A DNA stretch of 64,000 nt from Bin87 sp026710825 (GTDB taxonomy: Bacteria > Chloroflexota > Dehalococcoidia > Lucifugimonadales > UBA3495). Positions 1 to 6,604 of this stretch are shown here, one piece after another; within the stretch, counting starts at the first letter, position 1, and each line of letters begins with the position of its first letter. Made by a program: the position numbers and the translations under genes. The DNA lies in the NCBI GenBank assembly GCA_965232815.1, contig OZ247427.1, positions 2,976,001 through 3,040,000 of the forward strand, in the 5' to 3' direction. The notes below the pieces were generated by a model, which saw only the letters and a program-made list of their open reading frames with translations, was not told the origin of the DNA and did no database searches.

Positions 1-366
1 GCGCGCCGATACGATGCGAGCGTTGCCTTCGATGTGGTCAACGTTGTTCTTGCGGAGGAGGAACGCGACGCCGCGAGTCATGCGGTCGACGACCTGGCGG
101 CTGCGTTTCATCGCCACCGAGTAGTCGGCATGGAAGTTGTCGAACGAGAGACCGAACTGGTCGGCGCGCTGGACGTAAGAGACGATTTCGGCGTTTTTGA
201 GGAGGGCCTTGGAAGGGATGCAGCCCCAGTTGAGGCAAACGCCGCCGAGGGCTTCTCGCTCAATGACGCAGGCTTTGAGGCCGAGCTGGCCGGCTCGGAT
301 GGCGGCCACATAGCCACCCGGCCCGCCGCCGATAACTGCTACATCATACCCTGCATCGGTTGCCAT
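1..366 (-). CDS. lpdA: Dihydrolipoamide dehydrogenase, N-terminal part (runs off the window)
   Basis: The flavoprotein E3 component of 2-oxoacid dehydrogenase or glycine cleavage complexes, reoxidising dihydrolipoamide with NAD+. The first 122 codons are present, starting at the ATG at 366. Visible are the FAD-binding Rossmann motif VIGGGPGGYVAA near residues 11-22, the EREALGGVCLNWGCIPSK block whose two cysteines form the redox disulfide, and the following helix with KALLKNAE. These are the usual diagnostic N-terminal signatures of Lpd. No acyltransferase partner is visible, because the rest of the gene and its downstream neighbours lie outside the window. A well-spaced promoter sits upstream (448-476). 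The N-terminus is very secure; the exact complex served is unknown. Confidence 0.95.
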   Translation of the reverse strand, partial: MATDAGYDVAVIGGGPGGYVAAIRAGQLGLKACVIEREALGGVCLNWGCIPSKALLKNAEIVSYVQRADQFGLSFDNFHADYSVAMKRSRQVVDRMTRGVAFLLRKNNVDHIEGNARIVSAR

Positions 367-447
367 CAATCTGACCAGCCCACTAGTTTGGCGCAACCCG
401 CCAACTGCCAAAGCCGATGACAAGATTGGGGCTGCGCTTATCCGCGC

Positions 448-476
448 ATTATAGCGGCAGGGTAGAGGAGCGGCAA
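448..476 (-). promoter_or_regulatory. Sigma-70-like promoter for lpdA
   Basis: Read on the minus strand there is TTGCCG (476-471), a 17-base spacer and TATAAT (453-448). Transcription would start near 441 and leave a 5' leader of about 75 bases before the lpdA ATG at 366. Confidence 0.7.
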
Positions 477-731
477 GTTGGGGTGGCCCGTCAGCGTGGT
501 GATTAGATTGTCACAAAGCCAAGAAAACACGTACGACCAAGCACGGTTCTGAATAATACCGTTCGCCGGTGGTACGAATGGTTCACCATGAGCGGACTGC
601 GTCTGAGTAGCCGGATAATTCAAAGAGGCTGGCCCGCCGGGACACTTGGCGAGCCCGCCTGGGCGCGCGGCGGGCGGGAGCGGCAGCGCACGGCACAGAC
701 TGAAAAGGAGCCTGAGCGGGGGGCGGCTGTC
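477..731. other. Intergenic region between divergent lpdA and tatA
   Basis: The whole gap between lpdA and tatA is 424 bases (367-790). Apart from the two promoters I see no gene in it. The word atgagcggactgcgt near 587-601 recurs at about 54764-54778 beside a REP-like palindrome, so this may be a decayed copy of that repeat. The open frames crossing here have no recognisable protein content. Confidence 0.5.
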
Positions 732-761
732 TTGGTGAGTTTCGCGCCAGTCTGGTAGAAT
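732..761 (+). promoter_or_regulatory. Promoter for tatA, extended -10
   Basis: TTGGTG (732-737), an 18-base spacer and TAGAAT (756-761) preceded by TGG, giving an extended -10. The tatA start is 30 bases downstream, with an AAGGAG ribosome site between. The TGnTAGAAT form recurs upstream of RNase D and asnS. Confidence 0.6.
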
Positions 762-790
762 GACTGCAACCTCCAAGGAGTTGAAGCGCA

Positions 791-997
791 ATGCGAATCG
801 CAGGCCTCGGGCTGCCCGAACTTCTGATAATTCTGCTGGTAGTGCTGCTGATCTTCGGCGCGTCGCGGCTGCCGGGCGTCGGTTCCGCGCTGGGCAAGGG
901 AATCCGGTCATTCAAGACGTCGGTCACCGGAGAGGATGACAAACCCGGGCAAGACACTGCGGCGAACGAAGGCGGCCCCGGAGAGCAACGCCCCTGA
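791..997 (+). CDS. tatA: Sec-independent translocase protein TatA
   Basis: A 68-residue TatA/E family protein, the pore-forming component of the twin-arginine pathway that exports folded proteins. It has the typical layout: a short N-terminus with the conserved GLPELLIIL start, one transmembrane helix (about residues 5-22), the FGASRLPGVGSALGKGIRSFK hinge and amphipathic helix, then a charged, disordered tail. An AAGGAG site lies about 8 bases before the ATG. It is transcribed alone toward a rho-independent terminator at 1028. The TatB-like and TatC genes lie just beyond on the opposite strand, so the system is split into two convergent units. Confidence 0.95.
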   Translation: MRIAGLGLPELLIILLVVLLIFGASRLPGVGSALGKGIRSFKTSVTGEDDKPGQDTAANEGGPGEQRP

Positions 998-1027
998 GCG
1001 AGATTCCGCCAGATAGGCCTCTGAATG

Positions 1028-1058
1028 CCCTCTCCCGGATCGGGGAGAGGGTTTTTTT
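1028..1058 (+). terminator. Rho-independent terminator after tatA
   Basis: CCCTCTCC (1028-1035) pairs with GGAGAGGG (1044-1051), with additional C-G pairs inside the loop, followed by seven T (1052-1058). It ends the tatA transcript 31 bases after its stop codon. Confidence 0.9.
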
Positions 1059-1116
1059 GCGCCTGTCGCACTGCGAGCAGGGAGATCTTGTCAGATTTGG
1101 CGCTGGCGGGTTCGGG

Positions 1117-2016
1117 TTATTCGCTGGCGGGTTCGGCATTCATGGGGGCAGGGGAACGACGGCCGGCGAAACGAGCCAGCAACACGCCAAGTTCGTAGAG
1201 CACGATCAACGGGCCGGCGACGATGGCCTGGTTCAGCGGGTCTATGGTGGGCGTGATGGCGGCAGCGATGACGAACGACACGACAAGCCACAAACGGCGG
1301 AAACGGGCGAATCCCCGGGCCTGGACAATACCCAGCGTCGCAAGGACGTACATCACCAAGGGCGTCTCGAATGCGATACCCAGCCAGAACAGCAACCGAA
1401 TCATTATGTTGACTATGTTGCTGATTCGGATGAGCGGTTCCGCGACGTCGCCGCCGAAGGTGAGCAGGAACCGCAGGGCGGGCGGGATCATGACGAAGTA
1501 TCCGAACGCCATACCAGCGACGAACGCCAAGAGCGCGGCGGGCAGGAATGAAAACAGGATGCGCCGCTCCCGGGGAGTGAGACCGGGGGCAACGAAGCGG
1601 ATGGCGTGATACAGGATCACCGGCAGCGCAAGGACGAATCCGCCGAGGAGCGATACCTTTACAGTAGTGCTGAGGAGTTCAGTGACCTCGGTGTAGATTA
1701 TGGAAACATCGTCGCCGGCCACGTTTCGGGCCGGCGTGATCAGCAAGGTCAGGATCTCTTCGTAGAAATAAAAGCAGACCGCCGAGCCGATGAGCAGGGC
1801 GATCATGGAGATCATAAGGCGGGACCGGAGTTCACGAAAGTGTTCCCGCAGGGGCAGAGGCTCACGGGCGCTGCCCCTGGGTTCGCCCTGAGGTCGGCGC
1901 CGGGAGACGAGATAAGATGCAGCGGCGACCAGTATCAGCAGGGCGATCAACCCGGCGACCACAGCCAGTCGCCAGTCGCCGAATTGCTCCCAGCGGGAAA
2001 CGATTTCGGTAATCAT
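1117..2016 (-). CDS. tatC: Sec-independent translocase protein TatC with an extra N-terminal helix
   Basis: The polytopic core receptor of the twin-arginine translocase, which binds the RR signal peptide. The canonical part starts around residue 52 with PLREHFRELRSRL, matching the family hallmark (x-HLxELRxRL), and is followed by six membrane segments including the FxFYEE and TPRERR-type loops. At 299 residues it is about 45 longer than most TatC proteins. The extra length is an N-terminal transmembrane segment (about residues 17-38) and a basic linker. Its ATG overlaps the tatB stop as ATGA (2013-2016), so translation is probably coupled and the long form looks genuine. Confidence 0.93.
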   Translation of the reverse strand: MITEIVSRWEQFGDWRLAVVAGLIALLILVAAASYLVSRRRPQGEPRGSAREPLPLREHFRELRSRLMISMIALLIGSAVCFYFYEEILTLLITPARNVAGDDVSIIYTEVTELLSTTVKVSLLGGFVLALPVILYHAIRFVAPGLTPRERRILFSFLPAALLAFVAGMAFGYFVMIPPALRFLLTFGGDVAEPLIRISNIVNIMIRLLFWLGIAFETPLVMYVLATLGIVQARGFARFRRLWLVVSFVIAAAITPTIDPLNQAIVAGPLIVLYELGVLLARFAGRRSPAPMNAEPASE

Positions 2017-2348
2017 CGTGGGGCGGCGGATGAAGCGGTATCGGCCTCGTCAGGTTTGGCCGACGGGGGATCGGCGGCTTCCTGGAGATGCGATGGCGAG
2101 GGAATCGGGTCGGACGGCGGTTGGGGCGGCGCACCGGACGGGTCACTATTGGGACGGTTGCGGGCGGAATCGATGTCGGTTTCCGACACTGACGCAGCAT
2201 CCATGATGTCAATGAACGTCCGGCGGGCTTCGCGCGCCATCTTGCCGATGGTGCGGGCAACCTCCATAGTCTTGCCGGGGCCCAGGGCGATGAACGCCAC
2301 CAGGAAGATCACCAGCAACTCCATGGTGCCGATGCCGAATACGTTCAT
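2013..2348 (-). CDS. tatB: TatA/TatB-family translocase subunit, TatB-like
   Basis: A 111-residue single-span Tat component. The N-terminus MNVFGIGTMELLVIFLVAF and the following ALGPGK motif are typical of TatB (a conserved Glu in the helix, then the P-G-K hinge). An amphipathic helix and an acidic, proline-rich tail follow. TatB normally forms the receptor with TatC, and the gene is directly upstream of tatC with ATGA overlaps on both sides: with trmA-maf at 2345-2348 and with tatC at 2013-2016. TatA and TatB are hard to separate by sequence; the longer tail and the position next to tatC favour TatB. Confidence 0.88.
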   Translation of the reverse strand: MNVFGIGTMELLVIFLVAFIALGPGKTMEVARTIGKMAREARRTFIDIMDAASVSETDIDSARNRPNSDPSGAPPQPPSDPIPSPSHLQEAADPPSAKPDEADTASSAAPR

Positions 2349-4240
2349 GGCGAGGCGTTCCCGCTCGGCGGGGCGGTTGCGTTGCTGATTGCGCAGCGCA
2401 CGGTGCAGCCCGGCGGGACGATCATGCCAGCGTAATCGGGCAGAGGGCAGCCCATCTCGGCCAGGATCTCGACCACGCGGCAGGCGGGCAGGCCCATGAC
2501 GTTGGAGTAGCAGCCATGCTGGAGGGACGCGGGACGGAATTCATCGTCCTGGATGGCGTATGCGCCGGCCTTGTCCATGGGAGTGCCGCTGGCAATGGAC
2601 TGCTCCATTTCGGCGTCGGTGAACTCGCGCATCAACACGTCGGCGGTCTGAGACTCGGTGACGCACCGGCCGGTGGCGGCGTCGTAGATGGTGATTCCGG
2701 TGGTGACCTGGTGGGCGGTGCCGCGCAGGCGGGTGAGCATCTCGCGGGCGTCGTCGGCGTCTGCGGGTTTGGCGATGGACGCGCCATCGAGGACGACGGT
2801 GCTGTCGGCGGCGACGTAGTATCCGGAGTGAGCGCCCTCCTGTTCGGCGACGGCGAGGGCTTTTTCGCGGGACAGACGCCGCACCATGCGTTCCGGAGTC
2901 TCGCCGGGTTCGGGGTCTTCGTCGATATTGGACGGAGCGATCCGGAAATCAATACCCAAGTCCGAGAGCAGGGCGCGCCGCCGGGGCGAGGCGGAGGCCA
3001 ACACGATGGCATTGTCGACGGGTTTGAGACTCAGAGATGCGAGGCATTCCACGTGGTGGGTTTGGGGAAACATGTCCACGGGCTGCACGGAATCGACTCG
3101 GTAGCGCCGGCAGAGGACAGCCAAGTCTCGGGCCAGGGTTTGCGGATTGCAGGATACGTAGGCGATCCGCGGCGGGGCGAGTGCCAGCAGGGTTTCGAGG
3201 ACGGCGGGTTGGCAACCGGTGCGGGATGGGTCCAGCACAACCGCATCGGGGACTACATCGAGGGACGGCAGGATGTCCTCGACTTTGCCGGCGATGAACT
3301 CCACGTTGGGCAGGTCGGCGGCGTTTTCCATCGCGTCGGCAACCGCGGCCGTTGACTCCTCGATTCCGATGATTTTAGCGGCATGGTCGGAGAGCAGGAC
3401 CGAGAACGCGCCGACGCCGGCGTAGGCATCGACTACGGTCTCATTGCCGGACAAAACGAGGGCGTCGATGGCCAACTCGGCCAGCATTCCGGCCTGTTCC
3501 ACGTTGACCTGGAAAAACGAGGGCGAGGCAACCCAGAACTCGCGGCCATTGACGGCCTCGCGATATCGTTTCTGGCCGGTTGGGATTGAAACGTCAGCAT
3601 TTTTCAAGGTCGGCTGAACGAGGTAATCGCCGGTGGCGTCGGAGGCGCGGATGGACAGAGCGGAGGTCTCGGCGCAGTGGTCCTGGAGTTGCGCCAAGAG
3701 ATCGTTGGTGCGCTCGTTCATGAGCAGGCAGCGATCGATGCGTACGAAGCGGCGGCGTTCGCGATGTGTGAATCCCAGGGTACCGGTGGAACGCCAAATG
3801 TTGAACCTGGCGTGGTTGCGGTAACCGAGGGGTTTGGGAGACGGGATGGTGTCCAGAACCGCGGGTTGGTGGAAACCGCCGATTCGCTCCAGCGCGTCCC
3901 GCACGATGGCGGCCTTGGCGGATAGCTGAGCCGGGTAGGAAAGGTGCTGCCACTGGCATCCGGTGCACTGGCCGAAATACTGGCACGGTGGGTCCACGCG
4001 GTCATCGGAAGGCGCCAGGACGCTGATCACCTGGGCGGCGACGTACTTGCGGCGGATGGCCACGATTTCGGCATCGACGCGTTCGCCAGGGATGCCGCCG
4101 AACACGAAAATATCGCGCCCATCGTGAACTGCCATGGCCTCGCCCAAGCGACCCCACGAGAGCAGGTCGAGTTGGAGGATGTCGCCCCGCTGGAGGGGAG
4201 GCGCGGAGGATTCTGCGGCGGCCGTCGTCATGCAAAACAT
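2345..4240 (-). CDS. Fusion of TrmA/RumA-type RNA uracil methyltransferase and Maf nucleotide pyrophosphatase
   Basis: A 631-residue two-domain protein. Residues 1 to about 405 are a class I methyltransferase of the RumA/TrmA (RlmD) family that makes 5-methyluridine in RNA. It has an N-terminal TRAM-like segment, an iron-sulfur cysteine cluster in CQYFGQCTGCQW, VDAYAGVGAFS for SAM, DPSRTGC, and the catalytic SCNP. From about residue 408, LASASPRRRALL begins a complete Maf domain (AADSTVV, MDKAGAYAIQ), a pyrophosphatase acting on modified or noncanonical nucleotides. The start at 4240 follows a GGGTGG site; a longer frame to 4381 has no ribosome site. The stop overlaps the tatB start. The fusion is unusual and both domains look intact. 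Confidence 0.92.
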   Translation of the reverse strand: MFCMTTAAAESSAPPLQRGDILQLDLLSWGRLGEAMAVHDGRDIFVFGGIPGERVDAEIVAIRRKYVAAQVISVLAPSDDRVDPPCQYFGQCTGCQWQHLSYPAQLSAKAAIVRDALERIGGFHQPAVLDTIPSPKPLGYRNHARFNIWRSTGTLGFTHRERRRFVRIDRCLLMNERTNDLLAQLQDHCAETSALSIRASDATGDYLVQPTLKNADVSIPTGQKRYREAVNGREFWVASPSFFQVNVEQAGMLAELAIDALVLSGNETVVDAYAGVGAFSVLLSDHAAKIIGIEESTAAVADAMENAADLPNVEFIAGKVEDILPSLDVVPDAVVLDPSRTGCQPAVLETLLALAPPRIAYVSCNPQTLARDLAVLCRRYRVDSVQPVDMFPQTHHVECLASLSLKPVDNAIVLASASPRRRALLSDLGIDFRIAPSNIDEDPEPGETPERMVRRLSREKALAVAEQEGAHSGYYVAADSTVVLDGASIAKPADADDAREMLTRLRGTAHQVTTGITIYDAATGRCVTESQTADVLMREFTDAEMEQSIASGTPMDKAGAYAIQDDEFRPASLQHGCYSNVMGLPACRVVEILAEMGCPLPDYAGMIVPPGCTVRCAISNATAPPSGNASP

Positions 4241-4304
4241 ACTACCACCCTTCGTGTAAAGCGGTCTTGGGGCGCGGCCAAGCGTGGTCCGGGTGACACC
4301 ACTT

Positions 4305-4334
4305 TTGTTGACCGGGTAGGGGGCGGGGTATAAT
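4305..4334 (+). promoter_or_regulatory. Promoter for trxA (and perhaps tRNA-Sec)
   Basis: A consensus TATAAT (4329-4334) lies 18 bases after TTGTTG (4305-4310), or 15 after TTGACC (4308-4313). Transcription would start near 4341, leaving a leader of about 77 bases before trxA. No terminator is seen between trxA and the tRNA gene, so they may be co-transcribed. Confidence 0.75.
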
Positions 4335-4417
4335 ATTGCTGGTATCAAAGCCCCGAGGATGACTTGCAAAAGACGGTCCATCTGTAGGGCGACAGAGCAC
4401 TAATTGGAGGATTCGAA

Positions 4418-4747
4418 ATGCCCGAACCGATGGACGTAAACGTAGAGAATTGGCAGAGCAGCGTGATCGACTCAGACCTCCCCGTGATGGTGGACTTCTG
4501 GGCCGAGTGGTGCGGGCCCTGCAAGATGATCGCTCCGGCAGTGCATGATCTGGCCCTGGAGTATGAAGGCAAGCTGAACGTGGCGAAGCTTGACGTTGAC
4601 AGCGACCCCGACATCGCCGCGCGCTATGGCATCCGCAGCATCCCGGCGCTGATTTTCTTCAAGGACGGACAGCCGATTGACCAGGTGGTTGGCGCGCAGC
4701 CGAAGCCGGCGCTGAAGCGCAAGATTGACGCGGTGCTGGGCAGCTAG
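4418..4747 (+). CDS. trxA: Thioredoxin
   Basis: A 109-residue thioredoxin, the general dithiol-disulfide reductant of the cytoplasm. The fold is complete: VMVDFWAEWCGPCKMIAP with the WCGPC redox site at about residues 30-34, KLDVDSDPDIAARYGI, the cis-proline in IRSIPALIFF, and a C-terminal helix ending in a serine. A GGAGG ribosome site precedes the ATG by about 8 bases. The active-site residues are ordinary cysteines, with no in-frame TGA, so although it sits next to the selenocysteine tRNA it is not a selenoprotein. Confidence 0.97.
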   Translation: MPEPMDVNVENWQSSVIDSDLPVMVDFWAEWCGPCKMIAPAVHDLALEYEGKLNVAKLDVDSDPDIAARYGIRSIPALIFFKDGQPIDQVVGAQPKPALKRKIDAVLGS

Positions 4748-4759
4748 GCCCACTCCTGC

Positions 4760-4856
4760 GGGAGTGGATGGGGCCCGGTGGCTCTTGCGGACTTCAAATC
4801 CGTTATGCCTCGTGACGAGCGGGGTAGGTGGGTTCGACTCCCTCGCACTCCCGCCA
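4760..4856 (+). tRNA. selC: tRNA-Sec (anticodon TCA)
   Basis: A 97-base selenocysteine tRNA that reads UGA. The anticodon arm GCGGA-CTTCAAA-TCCGT has TCA at 4794-4796 in the CTTCAAA loop typical of selC. Diagnostic Sec features are a 6-bp D stem with a 4-base loop (4770-4775 with 4780-4785), a long variable arm (CTCG-TGA-CGAG, 4809-4819), and the total length. The acceptor stem is 4760-4766 with 4846-4852, followed by G and an encoded CCA (4854-4856). The T loop is TTCGACT (4833-4839). Of the 13 acceptor plus T-stem pairs expected in bacterial tRNA-Sec, two are mismatched as I align them (G4767/G4845 and T4829/T4843). No selA, selB or selD is in the window. Confidence 0.88.
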
Positions 4857-4898
4857 ACTGAATGAAGGGCCGCTGACGCGGCTGGTTCATGGAATTTG

Positions 4899-4926
4899 CC
4901 CCGACGCTCAGGCGTCGGGGCTTTTC
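4899..4926 (+). terminator. Rho-independent terminator after tRNA-Sec
   Basis: A perfect 9-bp stem, CCCCGACGC (4899-4907) and GCGTCGGGG (4912-4920), with a TCAG loop and a following CTTTTC tract. Confidence 0.88.
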
Positions 4927-5010
4927 GATTGCCAATCTGCTAGACGCCGGACACGCTGGAAGTTCGATAATGCAAAGGGGTAATGGATTGAAAAGCAGGA
5001 AACGGAACGG

Positions 5011-5304
5011 ATGGATAAGTTGGTTAGAGACGAAAGGATGCGGCTATTGCGAGAAAGGGTTGCCGAGCCTACTAAATTTTGGCAGGCACGCCCAACCACG
5101 CCAGACCCCGAGTTCGTTGCGGGGCATCAACTGAAAGGAGCCAGGTTGCTCGCCGAAAACGGCACAATCACTCTGGCGGGCCATGACTACTATAGTCGAG
5201 CAACTGCCAACCCGGTCCTAACATGGCTAAAAGCGAACTGGTTTGCCGTAATCGTCGCCGGATGCACTATCGGCGTGTCGGTTTGGGGGATAATCGGCGG
5301 TTAG
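5011..5304 (+). CDS. Small hypothetical protein with a C-terminal membrane anchor
   Basis: A 97-residue protein I do not recognise. The first 65 residues are hydrophilic and charged (MDKLVRDERMRLLRERV and onward), and residues about 72-94 form one hydrophobic segment rich in W, V, I and G, so it is probably a tail-anchored inner-membrane protein. The start lacks a strong ribosome site (GGAAACGGAACGG precedes it). It lies just after the tRNA-Sec terminator, in a stretch that looks less GC-rich than its neighbours; the 3' side of a tRNA gene is a common insertion site, but I see no integrase or repeated tRNA end. Real coding status is probable, not certain. Confidence 0.5.
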   Translation: MDKLVRDERMRLLRERVAEPTKFWQARPTTPDPEFVAGHQLKGARLLAENGTITLAGHDYYSRATANPVLTWLKANWFAVIVAGCTIGVSVWGIIGG

Positions 5305-5545
5305 TGGCGACCGGACCTGTTGAAAATGAACGGACAAACTACGCTAATTCAGCCGAAACCGCCCCGTCGAGAACCCCGTCACGCTTCCGTCAATTAGACA
5401 ACGACCTTGTTCGGATTCGGCCGCGTAGAGTCGCGGCGCATGTTTGCCGTGGTTCTTTTCAGGACGGATGCAGGCCGTTTTGGATGGGGTTAGCGTGTTG
5501 AAGTCAATCTCGGGCGGTTGGATAGCGGGAGTTTGGGGTTGCTGA

Positions 5546-6364
5546 TTAGGGTGGGGTGGGTTGCCAGGCTACGATGCAAGGGCGCACGGGTTGGGCGCCG
5601 TCGATGCGCCAGACTCCGTCATGTTCATGGAGCGACTGGTCCAACGCACGGTCCAGGCGACTCATGGCGTCGGTGTCGGGGTGCACGTAAATCCGACGCG
5701 CGATGGCATCGCGGGCATCCTCATAGCTGCCGAATCCCATGACCGGTTGCGCGCCGAGTTCGGTGATTTCGGGATGGATGCCCAATTCCTCGAGGACGGG
5801 AACGAATTGGGGCAGGCTGGGCAGCGCGTGCCGTTTTTCGCCGTGCACCTGCTCCCATAGCGCATACATCTGGGACTGGGGCGGAAACTGGAACACGACG
5901 GCGAGGGCGAGGCGGCGGGCGTGGCTGTCCAATTTGCGAACGAAAGGCTCGATGTGCTCGACGACGTAGACCACGTGGCTGCACAGCGTTACATCGGCGG
6001 GTTCGACGGGCGCTTGGGGCCATCCCGCCTCCACGATGGACACGTTCTGAATGTCGTGCTCACGGGCGGTCTCGCGGAGCACGGTGCACATGCTGGGCGA
6101 CGGTTCGACTGCCGTGACCGAGGAGCAGGTGAGGGCCAGGGGCAGCGCCAACCGTCCGCCCCCTGCGCCGACGTCCAGCAGCGTCTCGCCGGGCACCAGG
6201 CGAGAACGGAGATTTTCGACCACAGGGTCGCCCTGACGGTGGGGGTCGGCTTTGAACGACGGCGCATCGCGGGACCAGTGGTCGGCGGGGCGTTCTCCCC
6301 GCATGCGGTCGGACTGGGCGTGCTCCACACGCACCATTTCGCCCCAGGTTTCGATTGCGCTCAT
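5546..6364 (-). CDS. Class I SAM-dependent methyltransferase
   Basis: A 272-residue methyltransferase of the Rossmann type. Motif I is LLDVGAGGGRLALPLA (about residues 61-76), followed by the acidic VTAVEPSPSM strand end and VSIVEAGWPQ, which shape the SAM pocket. The N-terminal segment with WGEMVRVEH and DHWSRDAPSFKADP probably forms a substrate lid. The substrate cannot be read from sequence. The gene stands alone, divergent from the sugar dehydrogenase at 6605. There is no clear pathway context, so only the fold and cofactor are secure. Confidence 0.85.
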   Translation of the reverse strand: MSAIETWGEMVRVEHAQSDRMRGERPADHWSRDAPSFKADPHRQGDPVVENLRSRLVPGETLLDVGAGGGRLALPLALTCSSVTAVEPSPSMCTVLRETAREHDIQNVSIVEAGWPQAPVEPADVTLCSHVVYVVEHIEPFVRKLDSHARRLALAVVFQFPPQSQMYALWEQVHGEKRHALPSLPQFVPVLEELGIHPEITELGAQPVMGFGSYEDARDAIARRIYVHPDTDAMSRLDRALDQSLHEHDGVWRIDGAQPVRPCIVAWQPTPP

Positions 6365-6604
6365 AGTTGTCTCTCCGTTGGGGATTTCGGGTTGGCTGGC
6401 CGATCAGGTTTGATGTCCTCAGGACTAGTAACATTCTAACCGCGTAAGGGCGCGACGTGGCCGGCACGCCGGAAGTGGGGACGCCAACTCCGACGGGCGA
6501 CGCGGAGTCTCTATGAGACGCGGGCGATCTTGGCGGCAGGATTTTGCGAAAATCGGCTGCACTGGAATGGCGCTCTTTGTAGTAACTTGGGGAGTGTGTT
6601 GCAC

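Noticed and set aside
438..911. Minus-strand frame across the lpdA-tatA gap
   Set aside because: It runs over the tatA promoter and coding region with no ribosome site or recognisable sequence.
4418..4747. Thioredoxin as a selenoprotein because of the neighbouring tRNA-Sec
   Set aside because: The active site is WCGPC with two cysteine codons and there is no in-frame TGA.
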